Shown here one piece after another: positions 1 through 4,668 of a stretch of DNA of 6,075 nt. The position numbers and the translations under genes were made by a program. Numbering within the stretch: the stretch's first letter is position 1; each line of letters begins with the position of its first letter. Origin of the DNA: an uncultured Coriobacteriaceae bacterium (GTDB taxonomy: Bacteria; Actinomycetota; Coriobacteriia; Coriobacteriales; Atopobiaceae); contig CACXFF010000079.1 of the NCBI GenBank assembly GCA_902766805.1, positions 1 through 6,075 of the forward strand, in the 5' to 3' direction. The notes beneath the pieces are model-generated. The model did no database searches and was not told the origin of the DNA. It saw only the letters and a program-made list of their open reading frames with translations.

Positions 1-9
1 CTGTCGCAG

Positions 10-1971
10 CTAGCTGACGCAGCCCTCGATCCAGGCAATGAGGTTGACCGTCGCCTCGCCGCTCGCCTCGCACAGCGCGTGACCCTGCCCCCACACCAAC
101 TCAGAGCTCACGTTGCTGGCCTGGGCGCAGTCGCGTAGGCGCAGCATCAGGTTGGTGTGCATGGTGAGTGGCGTCACATCCTGTTGCAGGCCGAAGTGCA
201 CGCGCCAAGCCTTCGCCACGGTGGACTGCTGATAGTGGGCGCGCGCCGGTGCAAGGAAAGCCATCGGATCGAAGAGGTCCACGCGTTCGGCGGCGGTGTG
301 GCCCTGCTCGTCGCGGGCGAGGGTGTCGCGTCGCCAGCTGCTTGCCAGCTCCTCGTTCCAGTTCGCATAGAGGGCGTAGCGCTTCGCATTGCTCTCCACG
401 AGCTCCGCCACCAGCGAAGAGTAGTGCGAGGCGTCCTGCTCGGCGTTGCCAAAGATGAGGTTCTCGGGCGAGCTGAGGTCCGCGCTGTCGTACGCGGGCG
501 CCTCGCGCTCGGGCTCGGCCATCATGAGTGCATAGCCGTTCAGGCTCTGTACCTCGGCCTTCTTCGTCTCCTCGTTCCAGCGCAGCCAGCCTAGGCCACG
601 GTCGAGCGCAGCGATGTAGTCCTGGGGCGTGGCGTAGGTGGTGATGGCTGCCGACGTGCGCGAGGCGAACTGCCCCTGCCCAGTGGCTGCGGCACGCGCG
701 TTGCGGCTGGAGGTGTCGCCGCCGGGGAAGTTGCCGTCTTCCAGATACTCGACGGCGCCTTCGGCGTAGGGGAAGCGTGTGCCCGCCAAAAACGCGTTCA
801 GCGCGTCCTGCACCTGCGTGCGCAGGTAGTCGTAGTAGCTGCCGGCGCACGAGATGCCCGTGGGCGAGTCTGCGAGCGCGAGCGTGACGGGCGCGGCCGC
901 CGCCGCATCGTCGGCTCCCTCGCCGGCCTCTTCGCCTCCGTTGTCGGCTTGCTCTGCGGCTGGATCCGCCGCCACCGTGAGCCCCTCCGCCGCGACGCAG
1001 CCCGGGAACGCGCGGGCCAAATCACGCGATAGTTCGCAGGTCCACGTGGACTCGGCGCGCGTGCCGCTCGCGCTGCCGCCGGTCGCCCATTGGCCAAAGA
1101 ACCACTCGTACGCCGCGTCTGCCGAATCCAGGCAGCACTCCGCGTTCCATGACGCACAGCCATAGAGCGCATCGGACACGCGGTTGCCGGCAGCGTCGGT
1201 GGTCGCAGCGCCGATGGCGCCCAGGTACGGGTCATAGGCGCTGCAGTCGCCGCTTGCCCCGAGCAAGTTGGCCAAGGTGCCGCCCGCGCCCAGCCCGAAG
1301 GCAAAGATCTGGTCGGTGTTGCCGGGCAGGAGCTCGGCGTTGTGGCGCAGGAAGCGCACGGCCGCCTTGAGGTCCACGACCGGCCAGGGCGCGCAGCCCT
1401 CATAGGCGAGGCTTCCGTCGGCGACGTAGGCGTTGGAGCGGCCGCGGAAGCCGGCGTACACGTACACGAAGCCCGTCTCTAGGTAGGGCTCCAGGCCCGC
1501 GTAGTTGTAGGACTGCGGTGACATCTCGGCGGCATAGGACCCGCCGTTGACGGGCAGCAGCACGGGCGCGGTCTGGGCGGTGAAGGCGCCGCGTGCGCCC
1601 TTGGGCGCCAAACGACAGCTGTAGGTGAGCCCGTCGTCGTTGGCGGTGCCTTTGAGATAGGGCCCAGGCACGTAGATGGCCAGCGACTCGTAGCCCTCGG
1701 CCGCCGGCGTGGCGCAGTACACTACGCCCTGCTGGTACCACACGTCATCTTCGCGGTCATAGGACCACCTGGCCATGTCGAGTTCTAGGGAGTGCTCGGA
1801 GCCCCTCTGCCCCCTGGGCTTCTCCGCTGCCGTCGTGGTTGCGGGTGTGGCCGTTGTCGCGGACGGCGTCTCTTCCACTGCCGCGGGGATGCAGCCGGTC
1901 AGCGCCAACCCCAGTCCACCGACGCCTCCCGCCAAAAAGGCACGTCTGCTCATCGTCTGCTGCTTGGTCAT
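10..1971 (-). CDS. Tat-exported lipoprotein, subtype A tannase-like alpha/beta hydrolase lacking the nucleophile serine
   Basis: Seen: the chosen start (ATG, 1971-1969) gives 653 residues. SRRAFL at residues 8-13, a hydrophobic stretch and the lipobox LTGC (Cys27) form a Tat lipoprotein signal, so the protein should be anchored outside the membrane. A Thr/Ala-rich linker follows, then an alpha/beta-hydrolase core (YESLAIYVPGPYL about 94-106, VDLKAAVRFLRHN about 199-211) and a lid region (YYDYLRTQVQDALNAFL about 379-395; SPENLIFGNA about 501-510). Known: subtype A tannases such as the Lactobacillus plantarum enzyme use a GxSxG serine with downstream Asp and His. Here the elbow reads FGLGAGG with Gly228 in the serine position, while likely Asp598 (QQDVTPLT) and His631 (GQGHAL) remain. 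Odd: an Ala/Glu/Asp-rich insertion at about 330-362 and 13 cysteines after the lipobox. A start at 2067 is rejected because that ATG overlaps the -10 box. Substrate unknown; family call fairly sure, activity doubtful. Confidence 0.82.
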   Translation of the reverse strand: MTKQQTMSRRAFLAGGVGGLGLALTGCIPAAVEETPSATTATPATTTAAEKPRGQRGSEHSLELDMARWSYDREDDVWYQQGVVYCATPAAEGYESLAIYVPGPYLKGTANDDGLTYSCRLAPKGARGAFTAQTAPVLLPVNGGSYAAEMSPQSYNYAGLEPYLETGFVYVYAGFRGRSNAYVADGSLAYEGCAPWPVVDLKAAVRFLRHNAELLPGNTDQIFAFGLGAGGTLANLLGASGDCSAYDPYLGAIGAATTDAAGNRVSDALYGCASWNAECCLDSADAAYEWFFGQWATGGSASGTRAESTWTCELSRDLARAFPGCVAAEGLTVAADPAAEQADNGGEEAGEGADDAAAAAPVTLALADSPTGISCAGSYYDYLRTQVQDALNAFLAGTRFPYAEGAVEYLEDGNFPGGDTSSRNARAAATGQGQFASRTSAAITTYATPQDYIAALDRGLGWLRWNEETKKAEVQSLNGYALMMAEPEREAPAYDSADLSSPENLIFGNAEQDASHYSSLVAELVESNAKRYALYANWNEELASSWRRDTLARDEQGHTAAERVDLFDPMAFLAPARAHYQQSTVAKAWRVHFGLQQDVTPLTMHTNLMLRLRDCAQASNVSSELVWGQGHALCEASGEATVNLIAWIEGCVS

Positions 1972-1978
1972 GAAGCCG

Positions 1979-1983
1979 TCCTT
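1979..1983 (-). promoter_or_regulatory. Ribosome binding site that decides the lipoprotein start
   Basis: AAGGA on the minus strand lies 7 nt before the ATG at 1971. That ATG puts the twin-arginine motif 8 residues into the protein, as expected for a Tat signal. The in-frame ATGs at 1989, 2058 and 2067 would place 26 or more odd residues before the signal. The ATG at 1953 (6 residues later) is a weaker alternative that would still keep the signal. Confidence 0.7.
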
Positions 1984-1990
1984 ATGCATG

Positions 1991-2034
1991 GTCCGCGCGA
2001 CTGCGGGGGAATTGACAGGTCCGAGGGCGCGGAC
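1991..2034 (-). promoter_or_regulatory. Leader hairpin in the 5' UTR of the tannase-like gene
   Basis: An 8-bp perfect inverted repeat, GTCCGCGC (1991-1998) and GCGCGGAC (2027-2034), encloses a 28-nt loop. It lies in the predicted untranslated leader and ends 7 nt before the AAGGA ribosome binding site. It could affect translation or mRNA stability. No known riboswitch consensus is recognised, and short GC-rich repeats can arise by chance. Confidence 0.35.
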
Positions 2035-2065
2035 AGCCTTCTCGTGCCGTCGCGCCATCCGCACC

Positions 2066-2071
2066 ATTATA
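2066..2071 (-). promoter_or_regulatory. Consensus -10 box (TATAAT) for the tannase-like gene
   Basis: The minus strand reads TATAAT exactly, in a region otherwise very GC-rich. Transcription would start near 2059, giving a leader of roughly 88 nt before the ATG at 1971. No good -35 box is seen at 16-18 nt spacing (the 17-nt position reads GCGGCG); GTGACG lies only 12 nt upstream of the -10. A perfect TATAAT in this base composition is still notable. Confidence 0.55.
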
Positions 2072-2123
2072 TGACCCGCTTGCCGTCACGCCGCCCGCGC
2101 ACCTCCAAGCGAGGGCCAAGATG

Positions 2124-2137
2124 TGGGATGCATCTCA
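2124..2137. promoter_or_regulatory. Imperfect palindrome, possible operator upstream of the ROK kinase
   Basis: TGGGATGCATCTCA is a 14-bp near-palindrome (6 of 7 pairs match) centred on GATGCATC. It lies 46-59 nt before the kinase start and overlaps CATATT (2136-2141), the nearest thing to a -10 box on the plus strand. A sugar-responsive regulator could bind here, but no regulator gene is in the window and no second copy of the site was found. Confidence 0.25.
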
Positions 2138-2149
2138 TATTCGCCACAA

Positions 2150-2179
2150 TCCCCGCCTCAAGCGGGGGGAACGGGGGAG
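2150..2179 (+). promoter_or_regulatory. Leader hairpin and ribosome binding site of the ROK kinase
   Basis: CCCCGC (2151-2156) pairs perfectly with GCGGGG (2162-2167) across a 5-nt CTCAA loop. The Shine-Dalgarno-like GGGGGAG (2173-2179) follows and ends only 3 nt before the ATG at 2183. The C-run could pair with either downstream G-run, so the ribosome site could in principle be masked. That switch is an inference; the two pairings are visible. Confidence 0.4.
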
Positions 2180-2182
2180 TTC

Positions 2183-3082
2183 ATGTCAGAGAGCACTCCG
2201 CGCATCGGCGCGCTCGAGGCCGGCGGCACCAAGATGGTCATGGCAGTCGCCACACCGGACGGCACCATTCTGGAAGACACCGCCATCCCGACCACGGCGC
2301 CTGCCGACTGTGTCCCGCAGATGATCGAGTGGTTCGCAGCGCGCGACATCGACGCGCTGGGCGTCGCCGCGTTCGGCCCCACGGGCGTCGACCCCAAGAA
2401 GGACAACTTCGGCTACATCCTCAAGACTCCCAAGCTGGAGTGGGCGGGCTATGACTTCCTGGGCACCCTACGCCGCGGCCTCAACATGATTCCGGCCGGC
2501 TATGACACCGACGTCAACGGCAGCTGCTTGGGCGAGGCCACCTTCGGCTGCGCTCGCGGGCTCGACACCGTGCTCTACCTCACCATCGGCACGGGCATCG
2601 GCGCGGGCGTGATGGTCAACGGCCAGCTGCTGCACGGCATGCTGCACCCCGAAGCGGGCCACATCATGCTGCACAAGCGCGACAACGATCCGGGCGAGTG
2701 CGTGTGCCCGTTCCACGAGGGCTGCTTCGAGGGCCTGGCCGCCGGTCCTTCCATCGAGAAGCGCTGGGGCGCCAAGGGCGTGGAGCTGGCCGAGCGCATG
2801 GAGGTCTGGGAGCTTGAGAGCGACTACATCGCCGAGGCCCTCACCGACTACATCATGTCCTTCAGCCCGCAAAAGATCATCCTGGGCGGCGGCGTGATGA
2901 AGCAGGAGCAGATGTTCCCGCTGGTGCGCAAGAAGGTCCTGGCCAACATCGCCGGCTACCTGGACACCCCCGAGCTCGCAGACATCGACAATTACATCGT
3001 GCCCAACAGCCTGAACGAGATGCAGGGCATCCTGGGCTGCGTGGAGCTGGGCCGTCGCGCCCTGGTTGCCGCGCAGGCATAG
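2183..3082 (+). CDS. ROK-family sugar kinase, probable fructokinase (BsFRK/GmuE type)
   Basis: This 299-residue protein should transfer phosphate from ATP to the C6 hydroxyl of a free hexose, most likely fructose, in the cytoplasm. Seen: the phosphate-binding loop EAGGTK (12-17), DTDVNGSCLGE (108-118) with the expected catalytic base Asp110, IGTGIGAG (135-142), EAGH (157-160), and a zinc site His160, Cys175, His178, Cys181 in CPFHEGCFEG. IILGGGV (232-238) is the second nucleotide-side motif. Known: the CPxHxxCxEG form with ExGGTK is typical of ROK fructokinases such as Bacillus YdhR/GmuE; glucokinase ROKs have a different cysteine pattern. The ATG at 2183 starts near the usual family N terminus; an in-frame ATG at 2123 would add 20 unlike residues without a clear ribosome site. 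It appears monocistronic, ended by the terminator at 3108-3138. Mannose or allose as substrate cannot be excluded. Confidence 0.9.
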   Translation: MSESTPRIGALEAGGTKMVMAVATPDGTILEDTAIPTTAPADCVPQMIEWFAARDIDALGVAAFGPTGVDPKKDNFGYILKTPKLEWAGYDFLGTLRRGLNMIPAGYDTDVNGSCLGEATFGCARGLDTVLYLTIGTGIGAGVMVNGQLLHGMLHPEAGHIMLHKRDNDPGECVCPFHEGCFEGLAAGPSIEKRWGAKGVELAERMEVWELESDYIAEALTDYIMSFSPQKIILGGGVMKQEQMFPLVRKKVLANIAGYLDTPELADIDNYIVPNSLNEMQGILGCVELGRRALVAAQA

Positions 3083-3107
3083 AGGCACGCACACGGTTCG
3101 GCACGTC

Positions 3108-3138
3108 GGCGTGGCCCTGGAACGGGGCCACGCCTTTT
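3108..3138 (+). terminator. Rho-independent terminator of the ROK kinase gene
   Basis: GGCGTGGCCC (3108-3117) pairs perfectly with GGGCCACGCC (3125-3134) around a 7-nt loop, and TTTT (3135-3138) follows at once. It begins 25 nt after the kinase stop codon. Confidence 0.88.
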
Positions 3139-3181
3139 CTGTGCCTTTGGCGACATGCCTGGCGTGCTGCGCTGGCTCGTC

Positions 3182-3251
3182 CGGTCTGCCCCTTGTTTGC
3201 CAGCCTGAGAGCCGAAAGCTCCTCGGCAACAAGGTGAGGGCGGCAGATCCG
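3182..3251. other. Long imperfect hairpin, possible structured RNA of unknown role
   Basis: Nested inverted repeats span about 70 bases. The outer stem is CGGTCTGCC (3182-3190) with GGCAGATCCG (3242-3251), one base bulged. The inner stem is CCTTGTTTGCC (3191-3201) with GGCAACAAGG (3225-3234), with a bulged T at 3198. The apex holds a short stem around GAAA (3214-3217). A 7-nt bulge TGAGGGC (3235-3241) separates the stems on one side. No T-run follows on either strand, so it is not a standard terminator. The strand is unknown. It could be a small RNA, an mRNA relic, or a mobile-element remnant. Confidence 0.35.
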
Positions 3252-3316
3252 TCCGTGCCGCTACAAAAAAGAATTGAATCGGCTCGACAAAGTCCCAATG
3301 GTGCATAAGCGGGCCG

Positions 3317-3325
3317 TGTTATGCT
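3317..3325 (+). promoter_or_regulatory. Extended -10 promoter of the tRNA gene
   Basis: TGTTATGCT matches the extended form TGnTATnnT. It ends 11 nt before the first base of the mature tRNA, which leaves a short 5' leader for RNase P. The -35 position (about 3297-3302, AATGGT) shows no match, as is common for extended -10 promoters. Confidence 0.5.
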
Positions 3326-3336
3326 AGCTACCGTAT

Positions 3337-3413
3337 GCCCCCGTAGCTCAGCTGGACAGAGCATGGGACTTCTAATCCTGGGGTCGCAGGTTCGAATCCT
3401 GTCGGGGGCACCA
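3337..3413 (+). tRNA. tRNA-Arg (anticodon UCU), with encoded CCA
   Basis: A complete cloverleaf can be drawn. The acceptor stem is GCCCCCG (3337-3343) with CGGGGGC (3403-3409), fully paired, then discriminator A and encoded CCA. The D stem is GCTC/GAGC (3346-3349, 3359-3362). The anticodon stem is TGGGA/TCCTG (3364-3368, 3376-3380), whose two outer pairs are G-U wobbles. The loop CTTCTAA gives anticodon TCT (3371-3373), which reads AGA and AGG. The variable loop has 5 nt, and the T arm is GCAGG-TTCGAAT-CCTGT. AGA and AGG are rare codons in genes as GC-rich as these. The tRNA appears to stand alone behind its own promoter. Confidence 0.96.
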
Positions 3414-3422
3414 TGAGCGCGC

Positions 3423-3453
3423 GCGGGCCGAAGACTACTTCCCTTCGGCCCGC
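3423..3453 (+). terminator. Perfect hairpin after the tRNA, possible weak terminator or processing signal
   Basis: GCGGGCCGAAG (3423-3433) pairs perfectly over 11 bp with CTTCGGCCCGC (3443-3453) around a 9-nt loop. It starts 10 nt after the CCA end. Only AATT follows, so the U-tract of a standard terminator is missing. It may end the tRNA transcript inefficiently or mark its 3' trailer. Confidence 0.45.
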
Positions 3454-3501
3454 AATTCGCGCCGAACGCCGAGAGCATTCGGGACACACTCGCGCGTCCT
3501 C

Positions 3502-3507
3502 TATACT
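3502..3507 (+). promoter_or_regulatory. Probable -10 box (TATACT) for the 1-phosphofructokinase gene
   Basis: TATACT matches the consensus at 5 of 6 positions. A weak -35 candidate, TTCGGG (3478-3483), lies 18 nt upstream. Transcription would start near 3514, leaving a leader of about 64 nt. Confidence 0.5.
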
Positions 3508-3523
3508 CAAGGCTCAGGGAATC

Positions 3524-3571
3524 GAGGAGGGGCCTGGCTGGCCATAGCGTCGGCCAGGGCGTTGAGAGGAG
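3524..3571 (+). promoter_or_regulatory. fruK leader: orphan SD-like site, small hairpin and true ribosome site
   Basis: AGGAG (3567-3571) lies 6 nt before the TTG start and is the functional ribosome site. Further upstream, GAGGAGGGG (3524-3532) looks like a second strong Shine-Dalgarno but has no ATG, GTG or TTG at proper spacing. Between them CTGGCC (3538-3543) pairs with GGCCAG (3552-3557) around an 8-nt loop. The AGGAG-plus-TTG assignment is solid; a regulatory role for the rest is inference. Confidence 0.5.
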
Positions 3572-3577
3572 TTCCAG

Positions 3578-4525
3578 TTGATCTACACCGTGACCATCAA
3601 TCCATCGCTCGACTATGTGATGTATCCCACGGCGTTGGACGTGGGATTCACGAACCGCTCGTCGCGTGAGGAGATCCGTTTTGGCGGCAAGGGCGTCGAC
3701 GTCTCGTTCGTCCTGCAGCAGCTCGATGTCCCCACCGTGGCCCTGGCCTTCGCCGCTGGCTTCACTGGTGACTACTTCAAGAAGGTCCTGGAAGAGGATG
3801 GCGTGGTGTGCGACTTCATCCAGCTGGAGGAAGGCTTCACCCGCATCAACGTCAAGCTCAACGGCGGCGAGTACTCTGGCGGCGTGGAGACCATCGTGAA
3901 CGGCATGGGTCCGGATATCTCCGACGCCAAGATGGACGAGCTGCGCGCCAAGCTCAACAAGCTCCAGGCGGGCGACACTCTCGTGCTCACCGGCTCCGTT
4001 CCCAAGAGCCTCCCCAACAACACCTACGAGATGCTGATGGACGAGTTCGGTGGTCGTGGCATCCGCTTCGTCGTCGATGCGACGGGCGACCTGCTGCTGT
4101 CCGCCGTGGACAAGAAGCCCTTCCTCATCAAGCCCAACCACCACGAGCTCGGCGCACTCTTCGACGCGCACCCCCAGACTCCCGAGGAGTGCCTGCCCTA
4201 CGCGCGCAAGCTGCACGATCGCGGCGCGGCCAACGTCATCGTTTCCTGCGGTGGCCGTGGTTCCTGCTTGGTAGACGAGAACGGCGAGGAGCACATCGTG
4301 CCGGCCCTGCCCATCACCTTGGTGAACGCCACGGGCGCGGGCGACTCCATGATCGCGGGCTTCCTCGCGATGGTGGACAAGGGCGAGAGCTACGCCGAGG
4401 CGCTCCTCTACGCCTCTGCCTGCGGCACCGCTACTGCCCTCACGTCGGGCATGGCCCGTCGCGAGCGCATCGACGAGACGGTCGCCAGGCTGAAGGAGTT
4501 CATGGCCTCCCAGCCTCAGGCGTAG
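3578..4525 (+). CDS. fruK: 1-phosphofructokinase (PfkB family)
   Basis: Expected reaction: fructose-1-phosphate + ATP to fructose-1,6-bisphosphate, the cytoplasmic step after PTS import of fructose. Seen: 315 residues, normal for FruK/LacC proteins. The N terminus MIYTVTINPSLDYV is the hallmark start, which supports the TTG start codon behind AGGAG. The first PfkB motif is GGKGVDVS (36-43). TRINVKL (88-94), LTGSVPKSLP (137-146) and IKPNHHELG (184-192) follow in family order. The C-terminal motif NATGAGDSMIAGF (250-262) holds the anion-hole GAGD and catalytic base Asp256. Odd: residue 41 is Asp where the family usually has Asn (GGKGINVS); that Asn contacts the sugar in PfkB kinases. Tagatose-6-phosphate kinase (LacC) is a close relative and a possible alternative. 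The gene for PTS Enzyme I next door favours the fructose-PTS role. Confidence 0.87.
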   Translation: MIYTVTINPSLDYVMYPTALDVGFTNRSSREEIRFGGKGVDVSFVLQQLDVPTVALAFAAGFTGDYFKKVLEEDGVVCDFIQLEEGFTRINVKLNGGEYSGGVETIVNGMGPDISDAKMDELRAKLNKLQAGDTLVLTGSVPKSLPNNTYEMLMDEFGGRGIRFVVDATGDLLLSAVDKKPFLIKPNHHELGALFDAHPQTPEECLPYARKLHDRGAANVIVSCGGRGSCLVDENGEEHIVPALPITLVNATGAGDSMIAGFLAMVDKGESYAEALLYASACGTATALTSGMARRERIDETVARLKEFMASQPQA

Positions 4526-4556
4526 GCCTAGCCACCTGCTTCTACCCGTGTCCAGT

Positions 4557-4590
4557 GCGCGGGAGGGTGGCTGGCGCCGCTCTCCCGCGC
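4557..4590 (+). terminator. Hairpin between fruK and ptsI, possible attenuator
   Basis: GCGCGGGAG (4557-4565) pairs perfectly with CTCCCGCGC (4582-4590). The 16-nt loop can itself fold (GGC with GCC). The nearest T-run, TTTT at 4603-4606, is 12 nt away, so this is a poor intrinsic terminator. It may partly separate fruK and ptsI expression or protect the upstream message. Confidence 0.35.
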
Positions 4591-4618
4591 TATTGGTAAG
4601 GCTTTTCATTGGCACTAC

Positions 4619-4635
4619 CGCGCACGGCGTGCGCG
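4619..4635. promoter_or_regulatory. Perfect 17-bp palindrome upstream of ptsI, possible operator
   Basis: CGCGCACG and CGTGCGCG flank a single central G (4627), with all 8 pairs perfect. It lies 33 nt before the ptsI start and 5 nt after TTGGCA (4609-4614), which resembles a -35 box, although no matching -10 box is seen. As RNA it would form a 7-bp stem with a 3-nt loop. Operator or mRNA hairpin are both possible; GC-rich palindromes also arise by chance. Confidence 0.3.
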
Positions 4636-4657
4636 CAAAGGATTGCACATCGGTTTT

Positions 4658-4663
4658 AGGAGG
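4658..4663 (+). promoter_or_regulatory. Strong ribosome binding site of ptsI
   Basis: AGGAGG, within TAGGAGGT, ends 5 nt before the ATG at 4669. This is close to the full anti-Shine-Dalgarno complement and suggests high expression. Confidence 0.85.
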
Positions 4664-4668
4664 TCCCC

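Noticed and set aside
157..594. Plus-strand frames inside the tannase-like gene
   Set aside because: They are low-information Arg/Ala/His-rich translations opposite a gene with clear motifs and a ribosome site.
2012..2017. Perfect TTGACA on the plus strand as a -35 box for the ROK kinase
   Set aside because: No -10-like sequence lies 16-18 nt downstream (around 2034-2041 reads CAGCCTTC), and the site sits in the opposite gene's leader.
3186..3250. TPP riboswitch suggested by CTGAGA (3205-3210)
   Set aside because: The other conserved TPP elements are absent, and neither the tRNA nor fruK is a thiamine gene.
3066..3308. 80-residue plus-strand frame after the ROK kinase
   Set aside because: It starts inside the kinase, runs through the terminator hairpin and the structured element, and has no family features.
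3337..3413. tRNA as an integration site for a mobile element
   Set aside because: No integrase is present and no repeat of the tRNA 3' end was seen elsewhere in the window.
3328..3510. 60-residue minus-strand frame containing PTGFEPATPGLEVPC
   Set aside because: This is the well-known false peptide from translating the antisense strand of a tRNA gene; the tRNA here is clear.
2468..4648. 726-residue minus-strand open frame across the ROK kinase, the tRNA and fruK
   Set aside because: It is antisense to three well-supported genes and includes another classic tRNA-antisense peptide (PDRIRTCDPRIRSPM). Long antisense frames are expected with this GC-rich codon use.
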